Source: Bacteroidota bacterium (GTDB taxonomy: Bacteria; Bacteroidota; Bacteroidia; Bacteroidales; JAAUTT01). From it: DNA of 64,000 nucleotides. The notes beneath the pieces were generated by a model that worked only from the letters and a program-made list of their open reading frames with translations, did not search any database and was not told the DNA's origin. The stretch covers positions 1 through 64,000 of the forward strand of contig JAEYWD010000002.1 of assembly GCA_023429135.1 (NCBI GenBank), given 5' to 3'. Below are positions 54,001 through 62,506 of the stretch, one piece after another. Position 1 is the first letter of the stretch. The number at the start of each line of letters is the position of its first letter. Made by a program: the position numbers and the translations under genes.

Positions 54001-54677
54001 AAATCATAATCTGTCTTGCCTACTATTTCATTTTCGGGAACTCCGAATAGATTTTCGAAACGTTGGTTGCATTGTAAATACACGCCTTCAGAATTTTTTA
54101 GCCAAATTAAATCCGGGATTGTATCTAAAAGAGTACGTAAGCGACCTTGGCTTGTTTTAAGGCTTTCTTCTGATATTTTGTAGTCGGTTATGTCTTTTCG
54201 GATACCAACCAAACGCGTTACCTGTCCATAGTCATCTTTTGCAACCGCGCAACCAATTACCTGATGCCACCTGTAACTACCATCGGCATGTAACATCCGG
54301 GCTTCATAGGTGTAATTATCTCCTTTATGGATAAGCACATCGCTTATTTTATCTCTTACCATTTCCCTGTCCTCCGGATGGATTCTGCGGAGCCAGACTG
54401 TCCGGTCCGAAGGGCCTGTTTCCGGTTCATAGCCAAGCATGGTATAATAAATGGGAGAAGCATACCATATGTCATTTTCCAAATCCCAATCCCAAATGCC
54501 AATTTGAGTAACATTCAAGGTTAACAGTAACCGCTGTTCGTTATAGCGAAGCTTTTCCTCAATCTGTTGGTGTTCGGCAATATCAGTTTTGTATGTTTCT
54601 AACAGGAAATCGTACTTTTGTTGTAATTTCTTTAACTCAATAATGAGTTCTTCTCTTGATTTATGCTCATCGCCCAT
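51087..54677 (-). CDS. Hybrid sensor histidine kinase with PAS/GAF sensor array
   Basis: The 1196-residue cytoplasmic protein has no clear transmembrane segment. In order: an N-terminal coiled coil (1-45), two PAS/PAC units (about 45-165 and 170-290, with YRWHQVIGCAV and NEIVGKTDYDF), a GAF domain (300-455), a second phytochrome-like GAF region (480-660), a third PAS (665-790), a long coiled coil, HisKA with HNMSHEIRTPMNAIMGFSELL, an HATPase domain (ISDTGIGIPPD, GGTGLGLSIVKGL) and a receiver domain (residues about 1080-1196, LMDIGLPD). It is an orphan kinase: the two-component pair upstream belongs to another gene set. The stimulus is unknown. Confidence 0.9.
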   Translation of the reverse strand: MGDEHKSREELIIELKKLQQKYDFLLETYKTDIAEHQQIEEKLRYNEQRLLLTLNVTQIGIWDWDLENDIWYASPIYYTMLGYEPETGPSDRTVWLRRIHPEDREMVRDKISDVLIHKGDNYTYEARMLHADGSYRWHQVIGCAVAKDDYGQVTRLVGIRKDITDYKISEESLKTSQGRLRTLLDTIPDLIWLKNSEGVYLQCNQRFENLFGVPENEIVGKTDYDFVSKELADFFRQKDFEAKVAGNPSVNEEEVTFADGHKEILETIKTPVYENDGKFIGILGIGRNITQRKQDKERILKLNRIYAVLSNINQVIVRTRDSQQLQVEACRIAVEDGKFKMAWIGLVNFKTNYVDVVASNGALGDYLEKININLNDEIQSKGPAGTTVKTGQYKISNNIATDDNMLPWRDNALKNGYRSVASFPLKVFDSIVGVFLIYADETDFFDEDDIKLLDEMAKDISFALEYIETETKHKLAQEKSLAYLRFLEEMDQVNRAILGTNDIEKMLRDVLNVVLSIFDCDRVWLFYPCDPEATSFRVPMEVTKPEYPGAGILNTDIPMSPDMAEDLREALNAKEPVIYIAGTEKPINEITAKQFCVQSQIFYPLYPKVGKPWVFGMHQCSYPRTWTPDEKRLFQEISRRLSDALTSLLMFRDLCKSELENRAIVNAVPDLLFRVHKTGIINDFRKPENMELHVPPDHFMGRSIVDVFPKSVSKLAAEAIENALKINKVAFFEYNLVMNNQYRYFEGRVIALSDSEVLVVVRDISERKQAELLLNKKNDEYLALNKELMKKNNEYYALNEEYAAINKKLCQTNEDLLIAKERAEESDKLKTAFLHNMSHEIRTPMNAIMGFSELLVNNYNNKPKLEKFSEIIRQRCNDLLNLINDILDIAKIESGQLPVTMEECNLHDLFTELTSFFNEYQIRMGKQHIKFSLQAHNIPSGCVIVTDIVKLKQIFINLIGNAFKFTDKGIIEGGCKINDKGELVFYVSDTGIGIPPDKQKLVFERFAQLNQKTNQTIGGTGLGLSIVKGLVSLLGGELWFESEPNKGSTFSFTISYQTTEQLRQEPTHAEEPEKYDFSGKTILVVEDDIYNAEYIKEILADTGINILSVKYGMEAVQLSLNRQIDIVLMDIGLPDISGYEAIIQIKRHKPDLRIIVQTAYAASEDKKKAMDSGCVGYISKPLKNSLLLSIINKHLY

Positions 54678-54860
54678 AATTGATTAATATGCAATTACAA
54701 ATAAAGTTAGCTAAAATTCAGAAGAAACCTTTTCAATCATTATAAATCTTCAATAAAATAGAATTGACACTTAAATAGCAGATGTATAGCTTAAAAGAAT
54801 GGTTTTGTGATAAAGTTAACTCCGGCCCTCTTCAGTAGATAGACATTATTGATTGAAAAT

Positions 54861-54888
54861 AAACTTATTACCTTATTCAAATAAGTTT
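54861..54888 (-). terminator. Weak hairpin after the NtrB-like kinase gene
   Basis: AAACTTATT (54861-54869) and AATAAGTTT (54880-54888) form a perfect 9-bp, AT-rich stem downstream (minus strand) of the kinase stop, with ATTTTC after it. The low GC makes a terminator role uncertain. Confidence 0.3.
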
Positions 54889-54973
54889 TGAAGATCAATT
54901 ACCCAATATTTAGAAAAAAGTCATTTTAAATAATTTTAGTGTCTTTGCGCCTTTGTGTTCCAAGCTGAATTTT

Positions 54974-56332
54974 TTAAAGGCAGATTTCGAAGCAGGTTCC
55001 GCTTTGCAAGTCGGACTTTACAATTAGCATGCCTCCGTGCATTTGTACAATCTGGCGCGAAATACTCAGCCCAATCCCCGAACCATTCTCCTTTGTTGTA
55101 AAAAAAGGAACAAATATTTTATCCAGAAGCTCGCCTGGAATACCTTGACCGTTGTCGATTACCTGTATAACTGTTTGATTATTCAAATTCTGGTGTGCAA
55201 TCAACCGGATAATTTTCTTTGGAACATTCCTTACAGCATCCATAGCGTTATAAACCAGGTTAAGAATTACTTGTTCCATAAGTTTGGGGTCGGCTATAAT
55301 TTCAAGGGCTTTGGGAAAAATATCCATCGTTACATTAATTTCGGCCTTTTTCATTTCGTCGCCCATCAAAAACTCTATGTTCCTGAAAAGTTCCTGCACC
55401 TTAAATTTCCGGGCTCTAAGCTGCGGAGTAATGGTAATGCTTCTGAAATTTTTCACAAATTCCGAGAGTCCCATGCTTCGGTCTTTAATAATTGCTATAC
55501 CGTTGAGCACATCACTAATGGTTTCATTGGTTATCGCTTCCCGGTCTTTGGGTTGCTGTGTTTTTTCATCCGTCAGAAACTCCCTGATGCTGTCGATAGA
55601 TGATATGATCGGACCGGTTGAGTTCATAATTTCGTGGGTGAGCACCCGGATAAGCTTCTGCCACGATTCGAGTTCCTGTGCATCCAGTTCGTGCTTTATG
55701 TCCTGAAACGAGACAACTCGTGCTATATTGTCGAAAATAAGGTAGACGTTCACTTTAAAAGCAATGGGCCTTAATTCGCCCTGAATAACAAGCCGGAATA
55801 GTTTCTGCTGGCCGGCTTCAAGATTCATTACACTTTTTGACAGGGATTCATAATAAACATCCAGCTCTTGCATGGAGCGAATAACACCCATGTTTAAAAT
55901 CCGTTTTCCGGCATCGTTCAGCAACCCAATTTTCCCATTTTTGTCGCAAACAATTAATCCCAGTCCAATATTTTCAACTACAGCCCTGAAATAATGAAGC
56001 TGCCTTTCGTTTTCCAGCCGAAGGTTGTTATAGCGATGGGTGAGCAGGTTCATCCTGTCGAGAAGCTTTTTGTAAGATGGATTATAATTTATGGTTTTAA
56101 AGGAGAATGAAGAATCGTTATTCTCGAGCGACGTAAAAAATACTTCCAGATCGTTGTTGACTCTGTTCATTGACCGGATAAACAAAAAAACCTGAAGTAT
56201 CAGCAAAAACACAAGGTTCCCGAACAGCAGCCACTCACGTATAACCGTAACCGACATAGCAATGCCCACAGCAGTAAGGGTTATAAAAACCGTTCGCAGA
56301 ATAACGTTAATGTAAAGCCTATTGTAAATCAT
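54974..56332 (-). CDS. NtrB-like membrane sensor histidine kinase
   Basis: The ATG at 56332 is taken as start because it overlaps the response-regulator stop by 14 bp and begins the first transmembrane helix; another ATG at 56368 adds 12 residues. The 452-residue protein has two N-terminal helices (about residues 9-50), a coiled linker, a PAS-like region (FRAVVENIGLGLIVCDKNGKIGLLNDAG), a phospho-acceptor helix LIRVLTHEIMNSTGPIISSI and an HATPase domain ending with VIDNGQGIPGELLDKIF and GSGIGLSISRQIV. It most likely phosphorylates the sigma-54 regulator encoded just upstream. The sensed signal is unknown. Confidence 0.9.
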   Translation of the reverse strand: MIYNRLYINVILRTVFITLTAVGIAMSVTVIREWLLFGNLVFLLILQVFLFIRSMNRVNNDLEVFFTSLENNDSSFSFKTINYNPSYKKLLDRMNLLTHRYNNLRLENERQLHYFRAVVENIGLGLIVCDKNGKIGLLNDAGKRILNMGVIRSMQELDVYYESLSKSVMNLEAGQQKLFRLVIQGELRPIAFKVNVYLIFDNIARVVSFQDIKHELDAQELESWQKLIRVLTHEIMNSTGPIISSIDSIREFLTDEKTQQPKDREAITNETISDVLNGIAIIKDRSMGLSEFVKNFRSITITPQLRARKFKVQELFRNIEFLMGDEMKKAEINVTMDIFPKALEIIADPKLMEQVILNLVYNAMDAVRNVPKKIIRLIAHQNLNNQTVIQVIDNGQGIPGELLDKIFVPFFTTKENGSGIGLSISRQIVQMHGGMLIVKSDLQSGTCFEICL

Positions 56333-57692
56333 ACTTCTGTATTTTGCGGTAAAGAGTTTGACGTCCAATATTCAGTTCCCTGGAGACCTCGCTTATGTTC
56401 CACTTGTGTTTGGTGAGGGAAGTAAGGATGATTTTACGTTCGGCTTCTTCAAAACTTATGTTAAAGCTTATGTCGGAAGTGTTGTATTTACTTTTGCTCA
56501 GAGCCAGATCCTCGGGTTGGATTATATCGGAGTCGCAAAGAATAACTGCTTTCTCAATGGTGTGCTTCAGTTCCCTGATATTACCGGGCCAATGATACTG
56601 GAGCAGAGCATCCTCTGTTGACCGGCTAAATTTGATAGAAGGCTTTTCGTATTTAGCAGCAAAATCGTTGAGAAAGTACTCTGCCAGCAAAATAATGTCT
56701 TCCTGCCTGGCCCTTAGTGGGGGCAATTCAATCTGTACCGTGTTGATACGGTAAAGTAAATCTTCGCGAAACTGCCCGCTATGAACCATTTCAGAAAGAT
56801 CTTTATTTGTTGCGCTAATGATCCGCAGATCTACAGGAACAATTTTGTTGGATCCAACCGGTGTTATTCTGCGGGTTTCGAGAGCGCTTAATAATTTTGC
56901 CTGCAACGAAACCGGAAGGTTGCCAATTTCGTCGAGGAAAAGCGTGCCGCCAGATGCGTTTTCAAATCGTCCCGTGCGGCTTTCTTTGGCATCTGTAAAA
57001 GCTCCTCTTGAATGGCCAAACATCTCGCTTTCGAATAATGTTTCGGTTATACTTCCCAGGTCGACAGATACAAAGACCTCGTGCTTCCGTTTGGATAAGT
57101 TGTGGATTTCGCGGGCGATAAGTTCTTTACCGGTTCCGTTTTCGCCGGTTATGAGAACACTGGCGTCCGTTTTTGCCACTTTGCCAATGGTATCGTAAAT
57201 ACTTTGCATAATTCCCGACTTACCCTGGCACATTCTGTATTGTTTGTCGATATCTTTTTTTATCAGCAGTTGCTTGTTTTTTAGGATGCTTAGCTCTTTG
57301 CGCGATTCCCTTAACTTCAGCCCTGTCTGAAGTGTTGCCAGCAGCTTTTGATTATCCCAGGGCTTTACAATAAAGTCGGTGGCTCCGTCCTTTATGGCGG
57401 TTACGGCAAGTTCAATATCGGCATATGCGGTAATGAGAATAACAACCACCATGGGGTTTGATTTTGCAATTTCCCTTAGCCAGAATAATCCCTCGTTCCC
57501 CGAATTAATTCCGGCAGTAAAGTTCATGTCGAGCAGCACGATATCGAAGTCGTCCTGCTCCATAACCGATGTAATCTGATTGGGATTCCTGAGCGTGGTA
57601 ACAAGTTCGAATTTATTCTTCAGAAAAAGTTCCAGCGACTGAAGTACGCTCAGGTTATCGTCAACAATTAAGAGTTTTCCCTTTCCTGGCAT
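56319..57692 (-). CDS. Sigma-54-dependent response regulator (NtrC family)
   Basis: The 457-residue protein has a receiver domain with phospho-acceptor Asp55 (VLLDMNF). An AAA+ sigma-54 interaction domain follows, with Walker A GENGTGKE at 183-190 and Walker B LFLDEIG at 251-257, then a Fis-type helix-turn-helix (NISEVSRELNIGRQTLYRKI). The sigma-54-binding loop reads GAFTDA instead of GAFTGA. It should activate sigma-54 promoters when phosphorylated by its partner kinase, whose gene overlaps by 14 bp. Likely targets are the divergent aspartic-protease/ABC genes, by position. Confidence 0.93.
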   Translation of the reverse strand: MPGKGKLLIVDDNLSVLQSLELFLKNKFELVTTLRNPNQITSVMEQDDFDIVLLDMNFTAGINSGNEGLFWLREIAKSNPMVVVILITAYADIELAVTAIKDGATDFIVKPWDNQKLLATLQTGLKLRESRKELSILKNKQLLIKKDIDKQYRMCQGKSGIMQSIYDTIGKVAKTDASVLITGENGTGKELIAREIHNLSKRKHEVFVSVDLGSITETLFESEMFGHSRGAFTDAKESRTGRFENASGGTLFLDEIGNLPVSLQAKLLSALETRRITPVGSNKIVPVDLRIISATNKDLSEMVHSGQFREDLLYRINTVQIELPPLRARQEDIILLAEYFLNDFAAKYEKPSIKFSRSTEDALLQYHWPGNIRELKHTIEKAVILCDSDIIQPEDLALSKSKYNTSDISFNISFEEAERKIILTSLTKHKWNISEVSRELNIGRQTLYRKIQKYDLQ

Positions 57693-57710
57693 TTTTATTA
57701 CATTTTAAAA

Positions 57711-57739
57711 CAAAGTTCTTGAATTGTACCAAACTACAA
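57711..57739 (-). promoter_or_regulatory. Promoter of the NtrC/NtrB-like operon
   Basis: On the minus strand TTG (57739-57737), 18 bp and GAACTTTG (57718-57711) fit the Bacteroidetes pattern with one mismatch in the -7 box. The regulator starts 19 bp downstream. Confidence 0.5.
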
Positions 57740-57827
57740 CACCAATTGTATGATTTTGGAACAGTATTGCTTTAATTTAACGCACTTCTAATTTTAAATA
57801 ACTTGACTATTTGACTGTTAAACTTTA

Positions 57828-57843
57828 TGGCATAGCGCTTGAA
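57828..57843 (+). promoter_or_regulatory. Candidate sigma-54 promoter of the aspartic-protease gene
   Basis: TGGCAT-AGCGC-TTGAA keeps the -24 element and the required spacing but has A in place of C in the -12 GC. It lies 78 bp before the start of the divergent gene, next to an NtrC-type regulator. The match is suggestive only. Confidence 0.28.
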
Positions 57844-57921
57844 AAGTAGAGATCGCGAAGAAAGAAAGGTTAATTGGCATCTTCACTAAATAGAAAAGAA
57901 TTTAACAAAAGAAAATAAAAA

Positions 57922-59220
57922 ATGGTATTGGGTAAACATCTTAAAATAGTACTTGCGGCACTTCTTTCAACTGGATTTATATGCATACAGGCCGAAGAAA
58001 ATGTTCCTGTGGTAAAAGCCAAGTCGAAGGTTATAAGTATAAGGGACGGGATCCATTTCAGGAAAAACCTCTGGCACCTCGATCCTTCCGTCGGCCTGGA
58101 TACATATTATGCTGATCTGCCCCTCAAGCCCCATCACGTTACATTTATCACGGATGTCGATTCCATTACTTTCCACATAAAACCTGGAAATGTCTATGAT
58201 TTTATAATTCTTCTGAACGAAAAAGATAGTTGTCATACCCGCATTTTAGCCAACTTACGGGGAAACACAACCTATACCAGGATCGCTAAAGATGCCGGAC
58301 CAGATACTTTGCATTTTACCATGCACCAAAGCAGAATCTACTTTAAGGGCAAACTAAACCAATATGAAGGGGCGCTTTTTCAGTTCGATTTAGGCGCAGG
58401 GATGAGCGCAGTTAATCACCGGTCGGTTTCAAAAGCTAAAATCCAATTCGATGCTAATACCATTCTGGTGAACTCGCAGGGCTCAAACGAAGCCCTTGTG
58501 AGCAAATCAACCACGATACAGATAGGCGGCCTTCAATGGGAGAAAGTATCCATGGTACGAACAAAAAACATGGATAATTACGAAGACGCTATTATTGGAA
58601 ATTTCCTGTTCGAAGATAAAATTGCAGAAATAGATTACGACAGGAAAATAATGGTATTACACGACTCTCTTCCCCCTGTTACCAACGACTACAGCAAGCA
58701 TGAGGTGATTTATGTGCAGCACCGCCCTTTTATCAGGGCCAGCATTATAGAAGGCGGGAAGGTATATACCGACTGGTTTCTTTTCGATACCGGAAGAGAC
58801 GGCAACATGGTGCTGCGTGATAGTTTCTTCAGAAAAAACTATATCTGGAATCAATTGAAAACGGTTTTTCTGCTGGGAAACAAACATGTTAAAGTAGTTC
58901 CCCAATTAAAGATCGGGGAGAAAATATTCACCGATATCATAACTCCGGCATACAGTCCCGACAAAATGCACACAGACCTTCCGAATATATTAGGAAACAG
59001 GTTGTTGTGCCATTTCAATGTGATTTTGGATAACCATAACGGATTTATTTATTTAAAACCCAATAATCTGAACAGGATTCCCTATGAGAATTTAAGCTCT
59101 TTTAAAAGGAAGGCAGTAATGATACTGCTGGGTGTATCAGCGGTACTCTCCATATCTGTTTTTGTCTTTCTTAGGATCAGAAAGAAGAAGCGTTCTTCAC
59201 AAAAACTTTCTCAAGAGTAA
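57922..59220 (+). CDS. Retropepsin-like aspartic protease, membrane-anchored
   Basis: The 432-residue protein has a signal peptide (residues 1-24) and a C-terminal transmembrane helix (about 402-420) with a basic tail. Two halves each carry an aspartic-protease-like element: FDLGAG with Asp156 and FDTGRDGNMV with Asp289. The second is close to the DTG consensus; the first has Leu in place of Thr/Ser. Each is followed by a hydrophobic ILGN/IIGN-type strand (IIGNFLF, ILGNRLL). It would act in the periplasm. It is divergent from the NtrC-like regulator and may be controlled by it. Confidence 0.75.
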   Translation: MVLGKHLKIVLAALLSTGFICIQAEENVPVVKAKSKVISIRDGIHFRKNLWHLDPSVGLDTYYADLPLKPHHVTFITDVDSITFHIKPGNVYDFIILLNEKDSCHTRILANLRGNTTYTRIAKDAGPDTLHFTMHQSRIYFKGKLNQYEGALFQFDLGAGMSAVNHRSVSKAKIQFDANTILVNSQGSNEALVSKSTTIQIGGLQWEKVSMVRTKNMDNYEDAIIGNFLFEDKIAEIDYDRKIMVLHDSLPPVTNDYSKHEVIYVQHRPFIRASIIEGGKVYTDWFLFDTGRDGNMVLRDSFFRKNYIWNQLKTVFLLGNKHVKVVPQLKIGEKIFTDIITPAYSPDKMHTDLPNILGNRLLCHFNVILDNHNGFIYLKPNNLNRIPYENLSSFKRKAVMILLGVSAVLSISVFVFLRIRKKKRSSQKLSQE

Positions 59221-59325
59221 TTTGATAATATGATAAGAACAGAAGACCTGGATATGCAAACCGATGTAAAAACAACTGTTTCAATTGGGATATAAAAACA
59301 TAAAAACACCTGTAAAAACTATATA

Positions 59326-59700
59326 ATGAAAAGATTAATTTGTTCAATTACAACATTATTACTTGTATGCACTACATTATTTTCACAGAATGATAATTTA
59401 AAGGCTACCACAAAAGAATCGGATGATACGTATGAATACTCAGCAGAATTCAATAAAGATAAACACCCTGAAATTGTCAGGTATATGGATAATATACTTG
59501 GCAAAAGCAATAACATCTCTTTTGCAAAAACTAAGTTGGATTCGAAAATGTCTTTGGACGATAAATCGACATTCTACATTAAGTTATCGCCTGGAAATCT
59601 GAAAATGAAATTCTCTAAAAAGGAAAATACAATGGAAAGCTACAAGAAATTAAAAAGAATGTGCGAGGGTGTGAATGAGATAGTGCACAGGAAGAAATAA
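59326..59700 (+). CDS. Small secreted protein of unknown function
   Basis: The 124-residue protein has a signal peptide (MKRLICSITTLLLVCTTLFSQ) followed by a basic, mostly helical domain without Cys or catalytic motifs. The same strand carries the aspartic-protease gene 105 bp upstream and the ABC permease 46 bp downstream, so an operon is likely. I do not recognise the family. It could be a small periplasmic partner of the permease. Confidence 0.6.
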   Translation: MKRLICSITTLLLVCTTLFSQNDNLKATTKESDDTYEYSAEFNKDKHPEIVRYMDNILGKSNNISFAKTKLDSKMSLDDKSTFYIKLSPGNLKMKFSKKENTMESYKKLKRMCEGVNEIVHRKK

Positions 59701-59746
59701 GAAGTTAAGCCAATAAGGATAAAACATTGACAAAACAATAAAGCCC

Positions 59747-62209
59747 ATGCTTAAAAATTTCATTACACTCGCTATCCGCAATCTGGTAAAGAGCCGCACT
59801 ACATCAATCATCAACATCCTTGGTTTTTCGCTGGGAATAACCTGTTGCCTTATTATCTATTTCAAAGTGAAATACGAGCTGAGCTTTGACAGGTTTCACT
59901 CACACAGTGAAAATACCTTCCGGGTTGTGCGTCACACCAAAGGATTGGGGTTAAAACTGGCTGCCGGTGAGTGGGAATACCGCGATGGTGTGTTTGGAGC
60001 CCTGCCTGGAGAAATTAAAAGGGAAATTCCGGAGGCTGTACACGTTTCTCCGGTTATGAACATTGGCTTTATCACTATTAATGTTCCCGACAGTAAGACA
60101 GCCAAAGGTGTCAAATCTTTTAAAGTTGAAGGGAATACAGCATTGGTTGAACCCTCATTTTTTAACATATTCGACTTTAAAGGCTCTAACTTCAGATGGG
60201 TTGAAGGTTCGCCCACAGTATCGCTTACCGAACCGTTTTCTATTGTATTAACCCAAAAAGAAGCAAACAAGTATTTTGCAGGCCAGAATCCCATAGGTAA
60301 AAGCATCAACCTTGAAAAACTGGAATTTAAAGTTACGGGCATTATAACAGATTTTCCTGCAAATACCGACCTGCCACTTAAATTATTAATATCGTATTCA
60401 ACCATTAACAAATTAAACGAAGGCTTCACCGAAGACTGGAACGGGCTGGGAAACAATCAATGCTACGTTGTATTGCAAAACCCGGATCAAAAGGAGGTTG
60501 TTGAAAGTAAAATCAAAAAAATCTATTCCCAACATGCAAGTAAGGAACAATCGGAAAACCGGTTATTTAAACTTCAACCTTTAAAAGAATTACATTCCGA
60601 CAGCCGCTTTGGCAATTACAGCAATCGTGTCGTTAGTAAAGAGATTATTTTCGCGCTGATTTGTGTTGGTTTATTTATCATAGTTATCGCAGGCATTAAT
60701 TACGCAAATCTTGCTCTTGCCCGATCGGGACTGCGCACTCGCGAAGTTGGTATCCGCAAAGTATTTGGAAGCAACCGCAGATTAATTGTTGCACAATTTC
60801 TAGGAGAGTCCTTTATTATATCCTTAATTGCCATGAATATAGGTATACTTTGCAGTAAGCTGATACTCGCCTTATCTCCTGCATTTTTAAATATTCCGGC
60901 AGATTACTCCATTACATTCGACGGATTTACAATCGTATTTTTAATCTTCCTCCTGCTCTTCATAAGCTTTATAAGCGGATGCTATCCCGCCTTGGTAGTC
61001 TCACGTTTTAATCCTATCGACATCCTTAAAAACCGCTTTGTCATTTCCCATTCCGGAAAACTTAATTTTACCCGAGCTATGGTGGTGTTGCAGTTTACTA
61101 TTTCGCTTATCATGATTATTGCTACCACTGTAGTATTCAAGCAACTTAAATTTCTTAACAATATCGATCTGGGATATAATAAGGAAGCCGTTTTTGTGGT
61201 TGGCATTCCCCAAAATGACAAAATGCTTATGGAACGGTTTAGAACCAGCATGTTGAAGAATCCCTATGTTAAACATATAAGCTTAAGCTCCAACGACCCG
61301 GCTCAATCGAGAAGCTGGACCGATATTACACGATACGAAAATCAGCAGGAAAAACGGATCGTGACACAAATCGTGAACATCGATACTTCGTACATTGATA
61401 CCTACCAGTTGAATTTACTGGCAGGGCGCAATATCAGCGATATCGACTCGGGAAAAACTCTACTCGTAAATGAGCAGCTAATTAAAGACCTTGAGTTTAA
61501 AAGCCTCCAGGATGCTGTGGGAGCTGAGGTGAACCTGTATGCTGATCCTAACAATAAAGTAACTATTGTTGGCGTATTAAAGGATTACTATTATGAATCT
61601 TTACGAAACAAGGTACGACCTACAGCGCTGGTAGGAAATAGTAATGTTCACCAGGCAGGAATTAAACTGGCACTCGACAGGTACGACAAAAGGAATGCAT
61701 ATACACAAATGAAAAGTGTGCTTCAATATACACAGGAAACATGGTTATCCATTTACCCCGATAACTTTTATGAATATACCTTTATCGAGGACAGGCTCAA
61801 TTCCTATTACAGGAACGAACAACTTACCTCTCAGCTTTTTAACATCTTCGCTATTATTACAATATTCATTGGCTGTCTAGGTATTTTTGGCCTGGCATTC
61901 TATACAAGCGAGCAAAAGTCGAAAGAAATAGCGATACGAAAAGTAAATGGCGCTTCCATAGGAAATATCATCGGAATATTAAGTAAAAACTATGGTGTAT
62001 GGCTGGGCATTGCATTCCTGATCGCCTGTCCTGTTGCCTTCTTTGCAATGCGTAAATGGCTCGAAAGCTTTGCTTATAAAACTAATATCAGTTGGTGGGT
62101 TTTTGCATTCGCCGGATTAACAGCACTTACAGTAGCAGCCATCACGGTAAGCTGGCAATCGTACAAGGCGGCTGTAAGAAATCCGGTTGATTCACTTAAG
62201 TATGAATAG
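59747..62209 (+). CDS. MacB/FtsX-like ABC transporter permease
   Basis: The 820-residue protein has the 4+4 layout usual in Bacteroidetes. The first transmembrane helix (about residues 20-42, INILGFSLGITCCLIIYF) precedes a large periplasmic MacB-like domain (45-280), an FtsX domain with three helices (285-420, ARSGLRTREVGIRKVFGSNRRLIVAQFLGES), a second periplasmic domain (450-670) and a final FtsX domain (SKEIAIRKVNGASIGNIIGIL). It works with a separate ATPase, which is not in the window, to move a substrate by mechanotransmission. Such permeases are often next to NtrC-type regulators. Confidence 0.9.
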   Translation: MLKNFITLAIRNLVKSRTTSIINILGFSLGITCCLIIYFKVKYELSFDRFHSHSENTFRVVRHTKGLGLKLAAGEWEYRDGVFGALPGEIKREIPEAVHVSPVMNIGFITINVPDSKTAKGVKSFKVEGNTALVEPSFFNIFDFKGSNFRWVEGSPTVSLTEPFSIVLTQKEANKYFAGQNPIGKSINLEKLEFKVTGIITDFPANTDLPLKLLISYSTINKLNEGFTEDWNGLGNNQCYVVLQNPDQKEVVESKIKKIYSQHASKEQSENRLFKLQPLKELHSDSRFGNYSNRVVSKEIIFALICVGLFIIVIAGINYANLALARSGLRTREVGIRKVFGSNRRLIVAQFLGESFIISLIAMNIGILCSKLILALSPAFLNIPADYSITFDGFTIVFLIFLLLFISFISGCYPALVVSRFNPIDILKNRFVISHSGKLNFTRAMVVLQFTISLIMIIATTVVFKQLKFLNNIDLGYNKEAVFVVGIPQNDKMLMERFRTSMLKNPYVKHISLSSNDPAQSRSWTDITRYENQQEKRIVTQIVNIDTSYIDTYQLNLLAGRNISDIDSGKTLLVNEQLIKDLEFKSLQDAVGAEVNLYADPNNKVTIVGVLKDYYYESLRNKVRPTALVGNSNVHQAGIKLALDRYDKRNAYTQMKSVLQYTQETWLSIYPDNFYEYTFIEDRLNSYYRNEQLTSQLFNIFAIITIFIGCLGIFGLAFYTSEQKSKEIAIRKVNGASIGNIIGILSKNYGVWLGIAFLIACPVAFFAMRKWLESFAYKTNISWWVFAFAGLTALTVAAITVSWQSYKAAVRNPVDSLKYE

Positions 62210-62506
62210 TATAACCCCTATTCCCGTGAAACTCATTCTTTAAAAGTTGCCTGAATCTTGCCCGGGGTTCTGCTTCGCTTCACCCCGGGCTACAAATAGA
62301 CCGCACCTAACGGCGATTAACACAAAAATGCCTGTCGTCGACCCATTGTACCTCAATTTTTTGGACCGCCTTTACCTATGACAGATTTTTTGAAAAAACT
62401 GGCTTTAAATAATTTAAACTTCCGGATAATGTCCGTAATCTTCGGGAGCCTTAAATACAAGAGGATATTTCATATGCATAGAATAATATGTTTATAAATG
62501 TTGAAA
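62210..62506. other. Intergenic region with a GCCCGGGGT hairpin
   Basis: No gene is seen. The hairpin GCCCGGGGT (62260-62268) / ACCCCGGGC (62282-62290) lies between two convergent genes and has no T-run. The remainder is AT-rich and featureless. Confidence 0.55.

Noticed and set aside
57758..57774. TTGGAACAGTATTGC as a sigma-54 promoter
   Set aside because: The GG-to-GC spacing is 9 instead of 10 bases, which sigma-54 does not tolerate.
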